Shown: positions 33,583-41,615 of the stretch, one piece after another
Layout of the letters: each line of letters begins with the position of its first letter
Position numbering within the stretch: the first letter of the stretch is position 1
Origin: JBBDIP01 sp050260675
Lineage (GTDB): Bacteria > Bacillota > Sulfobacillia > Fermentithermobacillales > Fermentithermobacillaceae
Assembly (NCBI GenBank): GCA_050260675.1
Contig: JBLNCN010000005.1
Coordinates: 434,001-498,000 of the forward strand
DNA length: 64,000 nt
Direction: 5' to 3'
Program-made: the position numbers and the translations under genes
The notes under the pieces: model-generated
What the model was told of the DNA's origin: nothing
Seen by the model: only the letters and a program-made list of their open reading frames with translations
The model's database searches: none

Positions 33583-35232
33583 GTGGCTAGCCCTAACCCC
33601 ATACTGATCATTGACGGCAGAGTGATAGACGGGACCGGCAACCCGTGGTACGAGGCCGACGTCCTCATCGAGAACGGACGCATATCGGCCATAACAGGAG
33701 ACCTGGACCGCAGGGCTGAAACGGCCCTCCGGCCCGAGCTGGACCTTCGCGGGATGCTCAAAGAGGGCGCAGTAGACGTGATCGATGCCCGGGGCAAGTA
33801 CGTGACGCCTGGCTTCATAGACATCCACAGCCACTCAGACCTCCCGCTGTTCGTGGACGGCACCGCCCAAAGCTACCTCCGGCAGGGCGTCACCACTCAG
33901 GTGGTCGGCAACTGCGGCGGGTGGTCCTGCCCCCTCCTGGGCGAGACGCGGGTCCACGCCGAGCGTGAGGCCAGTCGCTACGGGCACAAGACAGCTCTTC
34001 CCTGGACAACGGTCAGCGAGTATATGGACGTGCTCCAATCCCAAGGAGTCTCCCTGAACGTGGCTGTACTGGTGGGCCACGGCTCCATCCGCGCCGCCGT
34101 GACCGGCTTCGCCGACCGGCCTCTCACCGAAGAAGAGCTGCAAAGCTGCGAGCAGCACCTCGCCCAGGCCATGGAGGACGGCGCCTTCGGCATGTCTACC
34201 GGCCTGTACTACGCTCCCGGGAGCTACGCCACGAAAGAAGAGATCGTGCGATTGTGCGAAGTGGTCCGCCGTTATGACGGCATCCACACTTCCCATATAC
34301 GTGACGAGTCGGACTACAACATCGGACTGCTGGCGGCCCTCGACGAGGTCATCGACATCGGGAGACAGTCGGGCGTGAAGATCGAAATCTCTCACCTGAA
34401 GTGCCTCGGTCCCCGGATGTGGGGCAAGTCGGGCGAGGTCCTGGCGAAGATCGAGTCCGCGCGGGCGGAAGGCCTGGACGTGACTGCGGACCAGTACCCC
34501 TACGTCGCATCGGGCTCCAGCATTACAGGCGCCCTGATTCCAAGGTGGGCCCAGGAAGGGACGCGCGCCGACCTGGTAGCGCGCCTCCGAGACCCCGCGG
34601 TGAGGGCAAAGATCAAGGCTGAGGTTGAAGCCAACCTTGTAAGGCGCGGCGGCGCCGACCGCCTCAAGATGACCGTCTACCTCCCCGATCCCTCGATGAA
34701 CGGGCGTAGCCTCGCGGAAGCGGCGGCCAAGATGAACATGGACCCCGCTGAAGCTGCCCTTACTCTTCTCGAAGAGTCCGATGCCCCCTTCGTTTCCTTC
34801 GTAATGGACGAGAACGACGTGCGCCGCATCATGCAGGCGCCGTGGGTGATGACCGGTTCCGACGGGTGGGCGCTGGCGGTTTCCGGACCCCTGGGACAGG
34901 GCCACCCGCATCCAAGGAGTTTCGGCACGTTTGTCCGGGTCCTTGCGAAGTACGCATTGCGGGATGGCGTCATCCGTCTGGAGGACGCGATCCGCAAGAT
35001 GACGTCTCTCCCTGCCGGCCGCCTCGGACTCCAAGATAGAGGCATCCTCAAGGTCGGCATGAGGGCGGACGTGGTCGTCTTCGACCCGGAAACCCTGAAC
35101 GATGAGTCCACGTTTGAGGACCCAAAGAGATACCCGAGCGGCGTTGAACAGGTCATCGTAAACGGAGCGCGGGTAGTGGCAGACGGCGATCACACCGGAC
35201 GGAAGCCTGGGATCGTCCTGCGCCACAACTAA
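33583..35232 (+). CDS. N-acyl-D-amino-acid deacylase (D-aminoacylase) family
   Basis: The amidohydrolase metal motif GFIDIHSHSD (His82, His84) is followed by GNCGG (Cys111), the bridging cysteine of D-aminoacylases. Later come SHIRDES, ISHLKCLG and the MTGSDGWAL aspartate region. At 549 residues it is full length. It would release D-amino acids from N-acyl derivatives in the cytoplasm, fitting the VanX-like and DadA-like genes elsewhere in the window. The start is GTG behind AAAGGAGAG. The Crp-like gene starts 11 bp after its stop. Confidence 0.88.
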   Translation: MASPNPILIIDGRVIDGTGNPWYEADVLIENGRISAITGDLDRRAETALRPELDLRGMLKEGAVDVIDARGKYVTPGFIDIHSHSDLPLFVDGTAQSYLRQGVTTQVVGNCGGWSCPLLGETRVHAEREASRYGHKTALPWTTVSEYMDVLQSQGVSLNVAVLVGHGSIRAAVTGFADRPLTEEELQSCEQHLAQAMEDGAFGMSTGLYYAPGSYATKEEIVRLCEVVRRYDGIHTSHIRDESDYNIGLLAALDEVIDIGRQSGVKIEISHLKCLGPRMWGKSGEVLAKIESARAEGLDVTADQYPYVASGSSITGALIPRWAQEGTRADLVARLRDPAVRAKIKAEVEANLVRRGGADRLKMTVYLPDPSMNGRSLAEAAAKMNMDPAEAALTLLEESDAPFVSFVMDENDVRRIMQAPWVMTGSDGWALAVSGPLGQGHPHPRSFGTFVRVLAKYALRDGVIRLEDAIRKMTSLPAGRLGLQDRGILKVGMRADVVVFDPETLNDESTFEDPKRYPSGVEQVIVNGARVVADGDHTGRKPGIVLRHN

Positions 35233-35243
35233 GGGGTGCGCCG

Positions 35244-35930
35244 GTGTCTGAACACATCCCCTCCTGCGCTGCAGGGGTACCGATATTCCGCATGCTGCCC
35301 CCTTCCGAGCTCCAGCGAATCGGCCGGGCAATGAGCCATCATCACTTCCGCAAGGGAGACGTGGTTGCGGCCGCCGGGTCCACCCTCGACCATCTCTACG
35401 TCGTGGCGCGCGGGCGTCTGAATGTCGTCCACACAACCGCAGGAGGCCGGGAGCAGGTCGTCAGGTCCATCGGACCCGGCGAGTTCATGGGCGAAATGGC
35501 CCTGTTCTACGAGACGATCCTCGAGGGAGACATCGTCGCCGCCCTGGAGACTGACGCCTGCGTGCTGCCACGGCAGGCCGTACAGGAGGTGCTTCACAAC
35601 CCTGAAGCCTCACTCCGACTTGTGGAGGAAATGGCCAAACGTCTCTCGTCCGCCGAACAGCTGATTGCAGATCTAGGGCTCCGCGACGTGGGACAAAGGC
35701 TTGCCGCCGAGCTGGTCAGATTGGCGGGAGACGGCCGCGAGGACGAGCAGGGCGTAACCGTCACTATCCCGGTCCCGTGGGCGAGGCTCGCCGTGAAACT
35801 GGGGACAACGCCCGAGACACTGAGCCGCAGGCTAGGCTCTCTGGCAGACCAGGGCCTTCTCCGCCAACTTGGCGGGCGGACCATCCTCATCATGGACCTC
35901 GCCGGCCTCCGTCGGATCTCACAGCAATAG
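35244..35930 (+). CDS. Crp/Fnr-family transcription regulator
   Basis: The N-terminal cyclic-nucleotide-binding jelly roll (RKGDVVAAAGSTLDHLYVVARG, read here as separate strands) with GEFMGEMALFYE is followed by a C-terminal HTH with VPWARLAVKLGTTPETLSRRL. The 228-residue length is typical. There is no N-terminal cysteine cluster, so it is not a classic iron-sulfur Fnr. The cAMP-contacting Arg-Ser pair of Crp is also not obvious, so the effector is open. The start is GTG, 11 bp after the deacylase. The metal-transport genes downstream may be its targets. Confidence 0.88.
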   Translation: MSEHIPSCAAGVPIFRMLPPSELQRIGRAMSHHHFRKGDVVAAAGSTLDHLYVVARGRLNVVHTTAGGREQVVRSIGPGEFMGEMALFYETILEGDIVAALETDACVLPRQAVQEVLHNPEASLRLVEEMAKRLSSAEQLIADLGLRDVGQRLAAELVRLAGDGREDEQGVTVTIPVPWARLAVKLGTTPETLSRRLGSLADQGLLRQLGGRTILIMDLAGLRRISQQ

Positions 35931-35937
35931 CCCGTTC

Positions 35938-35997
35938 AGCAGTTGCTTCTCCAGCAGTTGCCTCTTCAGCAGTAGCCTCTTCAGCAGTAGCCTCCCA
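35938..35997. repeat. 15-bp tandem repeat, four copies
   Basis: Units CAGCAGTWGCYTCTY start at 35938, 35953, 35968 and 35983, directly after the Crp-like stop codon. The function is unknown. It separates that gene from the metal-binding gene. Confidence 0.85.
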
Positions 35998-36110
35998 CGA
36001 CAACTCCAAAACAGTGACGCTCAAACATTGACGTGCGTCAAGGATTCCTACCCTCCTGCTATGTGAAGATGGTGCCAGGAAAACCATCACCTAGCGAGGA
36101 GGTCCTGCGA

Positions 36111-36338
36111 ATGAAAAGCCAGAGGTACATGTTCAGGAACCTTAACTGTCCCAACTGCGCCGCAAAACTCGAGAAGGTCGTGGGCGCCCTGCCCGGGGTC
36201 CAGGAAGCCAGGGTCAGTTTCGGCACCGGCGCCATGAATGTGAGGTACGACGAGACCGTAGCAAGCGAGCAGTCCATCCGCGACACTTGCCGCAAGTTCA
36301 ACCTGGACATAGCGGCGGTCCTTCCAGGCCGCGCCTAG
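36111..36338 (+). CDS. Heavy-metal-associated (HMA) domain protein
   Basis: This 75-residue ferredoxin-like metal-binding domain has NLNCPNCAAKL, the CxxC metal site, then GVQEARVSFGTGAMNVRYD. It is the size of a CopZ-like chaperone. The ATG at 36111 is chosen because GAGGAGG lies about 7 nt upstream, and the upstream extension is rejected. It stands 49 bp before a P1B ATPase that lacks its own N-terminal HMA domain, so it may hand metal to that pump. Confidence 0.88.
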   Translation: MKSQRYMFRNLNCPNCAAKLEKVVGALPGVQEARVSFGTGAMNVRYDETVASEQSIRDTCRKFNLDIAAVLPGRA

Positions 36339-36387
36339 CGCCAGTACGGCAGTAGCATCAGTGCAGCAGTAAAGGGGGCAACCGACC

Positions 36388-38304
36388 ATGGCAGTGTGCG
36401 CTAACTCCGCAATCCACCAGTGGGTATCCCGCAATCGTGAATCCGTGGCCGTCGTGGCGTCAGGCTCGCTCATCGCCGTTGCCTGGGCACTCAGAGCAGC
36501 CGGCGCCGGTGCAGGTGCGCCAGCGTTCGCCCCGCTTATGACGCTTGCCGCCATAGTCGCCGGGGTCCCTGTGGCGAAGGAGGCTTTCGGGAGGCTCCTT
36601 GCCAGGCAGTTCAGCATCCCGCTCCTGGTTACCATCGCGACGATCGGCGCCCTCCTCATAGGCGAGGTGTGGGAAGCTGCCGCAGTCACGTTCCTGTACG
36701 TTTTCGGAGGCTACCTGGAGAGCCTGACGCTGTCTCGCACGCGCGCGGCCCTCCGCAGCCTCATCGATCTCGCGCCGAGGACGGCGCGGGTAAAGCGCGG
36801 TCCCGAGTTGGAAGTCATATCTGCTGAAGACGTGCAGCCTGGGGAAGTCGTGGTGGTGCTGCCGGGTGATAGGGTGCCGGTCGACGGCGTGGTCCTTTCA
36901 GGCCGCGCGTCCTTGGATACCTCTCCCCTCACCGGCGAACCGCTGCCTGCCGAGGTGGGCCCGGGCGATCGGGTCCTCGGGGGCAGCGTGAGCCAGGTCG
37001 GACACATCGAGGTCAAGGCGGAGAAAGTGGGGGCGGACACCACCTTCAGCCGCGTCCTGTACCTGGTGGCCGAGGCTCAGGAACAGCGCCCCAAGGTCCA
37101 AAGGATGCTGGACCGGTTTGCGGCCTGGTATACTCCCCTGGTCATTACTCTAGCGGGAGTCCTCTTCGCGGCAACCCGCGACGTCGAGCTTGCCCTCACC
37201 TTCCTGGTCATCGGGTGCCCCGGCGCGCTGGTCGTGGCCTCGCCGGTAGCCGTGGTGGCCGGGCTCGGGCATGCCGCGAGGAAAGGCATTCTCATTAAGG
37301 GTGGTGAGCGGCTGGAGCGAATCGGTAAGGTGGATGTAGTGGCGTTCGACAAGACCGGCACCCTCACGATGGGCCAGCCGAGAGTAGCCACAGTCCTGCC
37401 GTTCGCCGAAGGAAGCGGTCCCAGCCCTGCACACCTCGTCTCCCTGGCCGCCGGCGCCGAACTCCGGTCCGAGCACCACCTCGGCAAGGCCATACTGGAT
37501 TACGCTAAGGATCAGGGCATTGAACCTACCGAAGTCAGTGACTGGTCCCTCCTCCCCGGCCTGGGCGCAGTGGCGGAAACCGACAGCGGGGCAGTCCTCG
37601 TGGGCAACCGCAGGCTCCTGGCGGAACGCGGGGTAGTGCTCACTCCCGAGCAGGAAGCCCTGGTTTCAGATCGTGAAGCCAGGGGCGAGACGGTCGCCCT
37701 TGTAGCCAACGGTGGGACGGCGATCGGAGTAATCGGCATCACCGACCCTGTACGGACCGGCGCGGCGGCGCTTGTTGCGGGCCTAAAGCGCGCGGGAGTC
37801 AAAAAGACCGTGATGCTGACCGGCGACAATGCGTCTGCGGCCTCCCGTGTGGCAAGGGAGTTGGGCATCGACGAGGTGCGCGCCGGTCTCCTGCCTGAGG
37901 AGAAGGTGGATGCAATCCGCCGGATTCAGGCAGAAGGCCACGTGGTCGCCATGGTGGGGGACGGCGTCAACGACGCCCCCGCTCTCGCCACAGCAGACGT
38001 GAGCATCGCCATGGGGGTCTCCGGAACCGAAGCTGCCATCGAGGCGGCGGACATAGCCCTCATGACCGACCACCTGGAGCGGGTGCCTCAAGCGATCGCG
38101 CTGAGCAGGCGGATCATGAGCGTCGTGAGGCAGAACGTGGCATTTGCAATCGTCCTGGTGGGCTTGCTCCTGGCGGGCGTGGTCGGCCGGGTAGTGTTCC
38201 TTAGCGGAGGAATGCTCATCCACGAGGCAAGCGTGCTCCTGGTGATACTGAACGGGATGAGGCTTCTGCGCGACGGTTCTGCGTCTGGTCCCACGTCTTC
38301 ATAA
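36388..38304 (+). CDS. P1B-type heavy-metal ATPase with CPG motif
   Basis: The pump core is complete: TGEP (182-185), the membrane metal motif Cys277-Pro278-Gly279, the phosphorylation site DKTGTLT (Asp321), a SEHHLGKA nucleotide-binding motif and GDGVNDAPAL. At 638 residues it begins directly with membrane helices and has no HMA domain of its own. The usual CPC is replaced by CPG, and the last helix carries HEASVLLVILNGMRLL, so metal specificity cannot be copied from ZntA or CopA. It is probably an exporter working with the upstream HMA protein. Confidence 0.92.
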   Translation: MAVCANSAIHQWVSRNRESVAVVASGSLIAVAWALRAAGAGAGAPAFAPLMTLAAIVAGVPVAKEAFGRLLARQFSIPLLVTIATIGALLIGEVWEAAAVTFLYVFGGYLESLTLSRTRAALRSLIDLAPRTARVKRGPELEVISAEDVQPGEVVVVLPGDRVPVDGVVLSGRASLDTSPLTGEPLPAEVGPGDRVLGGSVSQVGHIEVKAEKVGADTTFSRVLYLVAEAQEQRPKVQRMLDRFAAWYTPLVITLAGVLFAATRDVELALTFLVIGCPGALVVASPVAVVAGLGHAARKGILIKGGERLERIGKVDVVAFDKTGTLTMGQPRVATVLPFAEGSGPSPAHLVSLAAGAELRSEHHLGKAILDYAKDQGIEPTEVSDWSLLPGLGAVAETDSGAVLVGNRRLLAERGVVLTPEQEALVSDREARGETVALVANGGTAIGVIGITDPVRTGAAALVAGLKRAGVKKTVMLTGDNASAASRVARELGIDEVRAGLLPEEKVDAIRRIQAEGHVVAMVGDGVNDAPALATADVSIAMGVSGTEAAIEAADIALMTDHLERVPQAIALSRRIMSVVRQNVAFAIVLVGLLLAGVVGRVVFLSGGMLIHEASVLLVILNGMRLLRDGSASGPTSS

Positions 38305-38312
38305 GAAGAAGA

Positions 38313-38334
38313 GCCGGCGCCCGAAGGCGCCGGC
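38313..38334. terminator. Bidirectional terminator between convergent operons
   Basis: The 9-bp perfect stem GCCGGCGCC with loop CGAA sits between the ATPase stop (38304) and the stop of the leftward membrane operon (38397). Flanking GAAGAAGA and CCTCTTGTT extend pairing and give a weak T-tract rightward. Confidence 0.8.
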
Positions 38335-38396
38335 CCCTCTTGTTGCATCACACTCGTCACGAACTCGCGCAAAGCGCTCCGCGCCTTGCTTGGAGG

Positions 38397-39005
38397 TTAC
38401 TGCTTGATAAGGTGAATCCACTCTCCGAACATGAATGTCACTCGGCCAATGATAAGTGAGACACGACCCATAATGGCGTTTCCGAAGGCAGCGCCAAAAG
38501 TGATCATGATGACCCACTTGCCGAAGTTGGATGCCCCAGTGAGAACCCCTGAGGGCTTCAACGTGAAGAAGAAGTAGCTGAGGGTCCCTAGCACGCCCAC
38601 TACGATGACGATGTTCTTTATCGAGGTGAGCGGAAGCGCCGTAGACGCCAGCTGCTTCGTGAACTGCTCGATAATGGCGCTGCGGATGGTGATGCCGGCG
38701 CCGACGCCGATGATGAACGAGAGCGGATAGCGCCTGGTCCAGCTCAAGCTGTTCCCGAAATAGGGACCAAACAGCATGAGGCCTAGCAGCACCGGGATGA
38801 TGACAACCGCGAACTGCCCCTTCTCGACGACCGGCTGCCACGCCTTGGTGACGAGGTTCTGGTAGCCGATGGTGATGGTATAGCCCGCAGCGGCTCCGAC
38901 GTAGATGTGTTCAATAGCACGGTACAGCTTGTTCTCCGTGAACAAGTAGGAGAACGCCCCGATCGTCACGAGAGCTGCTATCCAAGTCACAACGCTGGTG
39001 CTCAT
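38397..39005 (-). CDS. Polytopic membrane protein of unknown function (operon gene 4)
   Basis: The 202-residue protein has about six membrane spans (for example FAVVIIPVLLGLMLFGPYF and NIVIVVGVLGTLSYFFF) and a glycine-rich, conserved-looking C terminus with GAAFGNAIMGRVSLIIGR. I do not recognise a named family. The start overlaps the stop of the upstream gene (ATGA), so it is translationally coupled. It is the last gene of a leftward four-gene operon in which every product is membrane-bound. Confidence 0.7.
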   Translation of the reverse strand: MSTSVVTWIAALVTIGAFSYLFTENKLYRAIEHIYVGAAAGYTITIGYQNLVTKAWQPVVEKGQFAVVIIPVLLGLMLFGPYFGNSLSWTRRYPLSFIIGVGAGITIRSAIIEQFTKQLASTALPLTSIKNIVIVVGVLGTLSYFFFTLKPSGVLTGASNFGKWVIMITFGAAFGNAIMGRVSLIIGRVTFMFGEWIHLIKQ

Positions 39006-39835
39006 TGAGCTGCCCCCTTCCTGTCGAGGCCCTTGGAGCGCCTAATGAAATAGGCTGCGTTTCCCAGCAGGATGAAGCCAATAAGCAGGAGGTGCGCCAT
39101 ACTCTGAGCGTCCATGCCTGCCGCGGCTTTGCCCGGCAATCCAGTGAGGATTTCGTACTCAGCCGCTCCCCGGAGTCCCACTAGGATACCGGTGAGCTGT
39201 TTGCTCTGAAGGTACGGCTCCGCCTGCGGAGCGGTAACCGTCAGCTGAGCGGCGATAAGCGGGATCTTGTACTGGGAGATCTGCCTGACCCAGACTTCAG
39301 CGCTATCGTCAGTGAAGAATACGAACATATCGAAGTCTGCAACACTGTTGATCCCCTGGAGGATGGGTAGGGTTGAGGTGTCGTTACCCTTCCAGTCCTT
39401 GGGGAAAGCCTTCTTTATATCCTGGGCCCAAGCGGCCAGAGCCGTCTCGCCGCCAGCCAGGAATCCCATGCTGACGAAGTCCGTTCCGTACTGCTTGCCC
39501 TTCGCAACATGAGGAGCTGTCAGCTTGTCGATAATCATAGGTCCGTGGTTCTTGTACGAGGTACAGACGATCCTAACGCCTTTGGAGAACAGGTGGTCAA
39601 AGAGCGCCACGGCGATAGGTTCGACGTCGGGCGCGCCGTCAACATAGTATCCGAAGTCGAACACTACGGTGTCGCCGGCCTTCAGGCCGTCCAACAGGGT
39701 GAACGCTTCCTTGGTTCTCTCGCTCACGTTGAGCGGGAGTCCGATGGGACGGACCATGGGGAGGAGCACGACCACGATCAGGAGGACGTACAGCCACCGC
39801 TTGTCGACTTCGCCCAGTCTACGGATTAGGTCCAT
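39002..39835 (-). CDS. Membrane-anchored protein with a large soluble domain, unknown function (operon gene 3)
   Basis: The 277-residue protein has an N-terminal span (WLYVLLIVVVLLPMV), about 200 residues with Rossmann-like alternating strands (DTVVFDFGYYVDGAP, VRIVCTSYKNHGP, GILVGLRGAAEYE) and a C-terminal span (LLLIGFILLGNAAYFI). The soluble domain is probably on the outer face because both ends are membrane segments, but topology is not certain. GGGGGTGA lies before the ATG. It has no recognised enzyme motif. It is coupled to the following membrane gene. Confidence 0.7.
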   Translation of the reverse strand: MDLIRRLGEVDKRWLYVLLIVVVLLPMVRPIGLPLNVSERTKEAFTLLDGLKAGDTVVFDFGYYVDGAPDVEPIAVALFDHLFSKGVRIVCTSYKNHGPMIIDKLTAPHVAKGKQYGTDFVSMGFLAGGETALAAWAQDIKKAFPKDWKGNDTSTLPILQGINSVADFDMFVFFTDDSAEVWVRQISQYKIPLIAAQLTVTAPQAEPYLQSKQLTGILVGLRGAAEYEILTGLPGKAAAGMDAQSMAHLLLIGFILLGNAAYFIRRSKGLDRKGAAQ

Positions 39836-39848
39836 TCAGTTTCACCCC

Positions 39849-40472
39849 CTAGTCCTTTCCCAGGCCAAGGTGGGACCTGTCGATGCCGAGCAGAATGCGA
39901 GCGGCAACGCAGACCATACCGACGGCCGAGCCAATCATAATCCCACGCATGCCGGCGAGGTTGACGACGGACATTATCCAGTTAGTGATCTGCGGCATCC
40001 ACGGGAACCAGTACTCTCCGATAGGGGCCTTCGCGAGCATGAACATCACGCCGGTGACCAAAAGGGCCGCGGCGTAAGCGTTATGGGCGCGGAACGCACG
40101 ATACGCGGCTGATGCCACGTGGAAAGCAGCCATGGCGTAGAAGGCAGAGGCTGCGGGATCGATGATAGCGTTGAACACGAACTTGAAGCCGCCGGAATCC
40201 GTCGTGAAGAAAATCCCGGCTACAGCCGTGAATACCATGGTTATCAGCAAGAGAGCGCTGTCCACCGCGCCCGGTTTCTTGGACGCGATCTTGCGGGTGT
40301 GGTTGATGGACAGGTTGATGGCGGCAAGGGCCAGCGCAAAAGCCGAGACGATAATGACCCAGTTCTGCATCTCGATCGCTGCCGTATGGATCGAATCTAC
40401 CTTGAAGAAGTAGTCGAGGATCTGTATGAGTCCCATGACGCCCGCAAGGAATATTGGTACTTCGCGCTTCAT
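39849..40472 (-). CDS. Polytopic membrane protein of unknown function (operon gene 2)
   Basis: The 207-residue protein has about six spans, a TRKIASKKPG cytoplasmic loop and FVFNAIIDPAASAFYAMAAFHVASAAYRAFRA read across two helices. GGGAGTG precedes the ATG. It is separated by 21 bp from the upstream DUF6754-like gene and by 13 bp from the next gene. I know no function for it. It looks like a membrane partner of the two genes that carry soluble domains. Confidence 0.7.
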   Translation of the reverse strand: MKREVPIFLAGVMGLIQILDYFFKVDSIHTAAIEMQNWVIIVSAFALALAAINLSINHTRKIASKKPGAVDSALLLITMVFTAVAGIFFTTDSGGFKFVFNAIIDPAASAFYAMAAFHVASAAYRAFRAHNAYAAALLVTGVMFMLAKAPIGEYWFPWMPQITNWIMSVVNLAGMRGIMIGSAVGMVCVAARILLGIDRSHLGLGKD

Positions 40473-40493
40473 CTATCTCTCACTCCCTTCCGC

Positions 40494-41267
40494 CTACTTT
40501 TTGAGCAGGTCGGCGATGATAGTGCTATTCGCCGTCGCAAAGATTGAGCCCAAAAGCACCAGAGCGAAAGCGATCATCTTGGCGTAGTCCTGCCCTTGTA
40601 CACTGCCAAGCCTTGCAGCGTCTTTGGAGACGTAGGCGCCTGCTGCCAGGAGCTCTTCACCGATCAGGGTGTAGTCGCAGGCAGCCGTGAAGTACGGCAG
40701 CTGGTTAGTGCTGGTGCTGCCGGCGATGCCGATTGCGTCCACGGCTACAGCAGCTTCAGCGAAGTCGACGGCCTCAGATGCAAATGCACCCACGAACACA
40801 CAAGTGGCTACCTTTTCCCTCTGGATCATGCCGAGGACGGCAGCGGCGTAGGCGTACTGCTCCGGCGAGGTGAAGCGGACCATGTCGGGATCGTAGTGCT
40901 CCCTCTTACCTTCCATGAGGTAAGCCTGTTGTACCATCTGCTCAGCCAGAGGATAGACGTTGGGGTAGGAGATGGCGACGATGAGTCTCGTGTCGTACTT
41001 GGCGGTCATTCTGGCGACGTGACCAATGATGTCGAGCGCGGCGAAAGTCGCGCCAGCGCTTCCAGTGGTAACGTCAGCCCAGCCCGGGGTACAAAACACT
41101 GCCTTGCCCATTTCTGTCGCGCGGCCCACAGCTTCGGTGATCGCTTCTAGTCCAGCGATCTTCCTAACGTAGGGCAGCTTGGTCTTGGCCCGGCTGATGC
41201 CGAAGAGCATAGTGCCAATCACGACGATAGCCGCCACCAGCCCGGCGATTCGGCCCTCTACTAACAA
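40494..41267 (-). CDS. DUF6754-like membrane-anchored protein (operon gene 1)
   Basis: The TTG at 41267 with GGAGGTG 9 nt upstream gives a 257-residue protein. It has an N-terminal span (IAGLVAAIVVIGTMLFGI), a soluble domain and a C-terminal span. Blocks such as EQYAYAAAVLGMIQREK, FVGAFASEAVDFAE and ACDYTLIGEELLAAGAYVS match my memory of DUF6754 proteins of methanogens and clostridia. This family name is from memory and should be searched. The longer frame to 41399 has no start signal. The role is unknown. Confidence 0.65.
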   Translation of the reverse strand: MLVEGRIAGLVAAIVVIGTMLFGISRAKTKLPYVRKIAGLEAITEAVGRATEMGKAVFCTPGWADVTTGSAGATFAALDIIGHVARMTAKYDTRLIVAISYPNVYPLAEQMVQQAYLMEGKREHYDPDMVRFTSPEQYAYAAAVLGMIQREKVATCVFVGAFASEAVDFAEAAVAVDAIGIAGSTSTNQLPYFTAACDYTLIGEELLAAGAYVSKDAARLGSVQGQDYAKMIAFALVLLGSIFATANSTIIADLLKK

Positions 41268-41311
41268 ACGCTTTGCACCTCCTTGAGATTCTTGAACTCC
41301 AAACGGTGTTG

Positions 41312-41350
41312 CTTGGAGCGGAACCTTGGAACTGAGACTTGGATCGGATA
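41312..41350. repeat. 13-bp period direct repeat of CTTGGA, three copies
   Basis: CTTGGA recurs at 41312, 41325 and 41338 within loosely similar 13-bp units, 45-80 bp upstream of the TTG start of the membrane operon. It is a possible activator or repressor site, but short enough to be chance. Confidence 0.4.
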
Positions 41351-41512
41351 ACAATGCATGCCGAAGGACGCACCTAGACGCTTCGCTGCTCCATACCACA
41401 ATTCCTGCTGCTAGAGGGCATAATCGTGCAGGCCTGGGAATGCGCGTTCAATTGCGATCTAGATGATGAGTAGGAATCCGAGGCGATCTTCTGAATACGG
41501 CGATCACAATAC

Positions 41513-41560
41513 GACGGAGAGAGGGTCGCGGGTTTCGGCAGGCTTCGCCCCTCCTCCGTC
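41513..41560. terminator. Hairpin downstream of the C39-like gene
   Basis: GACGGAGAGAGGG pairs with CCCCTCCTCCGTC (10 of 13 positions) around a 22-nt loop, 56 bp after the C39-like stop. No T-tract follows, so termination is uncertain and it may be a structured leader of the next operon. Confidence 0.4.
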
Positions 41561-41615
41561 GAACCTACAGACTGCGACAGGTGACAGGAGATGAGAGCCC
41601 GTGAGCACGATACCT

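Larger units (their letters stand above)
41268..41615. other. Leader and intergenic stretch before the four-gene membrane operon
   Basis: There is no supportable gene in these 348 bp. It holds three CTTGGA copies at an exact 13-bp period (41312, 41325, 41338) and a long hairpin (41513-41560). Part of it should be the promoter and leader of the leftward membrane operon. I could not define a promoter. Confidence 0.6.

Noticed and set aside
33835..35436. A 533-residue open frame on the minus strand opposite the D-aminoacylase gene
   Set aside because: It is antisense to a gene with complete catalytic motifs, has no family features and no ribosome-binding site. Long antisense frames are expected at this G+C content.
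36033..36110. Longer HMA protein starting at 36033
   Set aside because: The extension has no ribosome-binding site, while the ATG at 36111 has a strong one and gives the normal family length.
41513..41560. Riboswitch aptamer before the four-gene membrane operon
   Set aside because: Only a single imperfect hairpin is present, with none of the conserved blocks of riboswitch classes I know.
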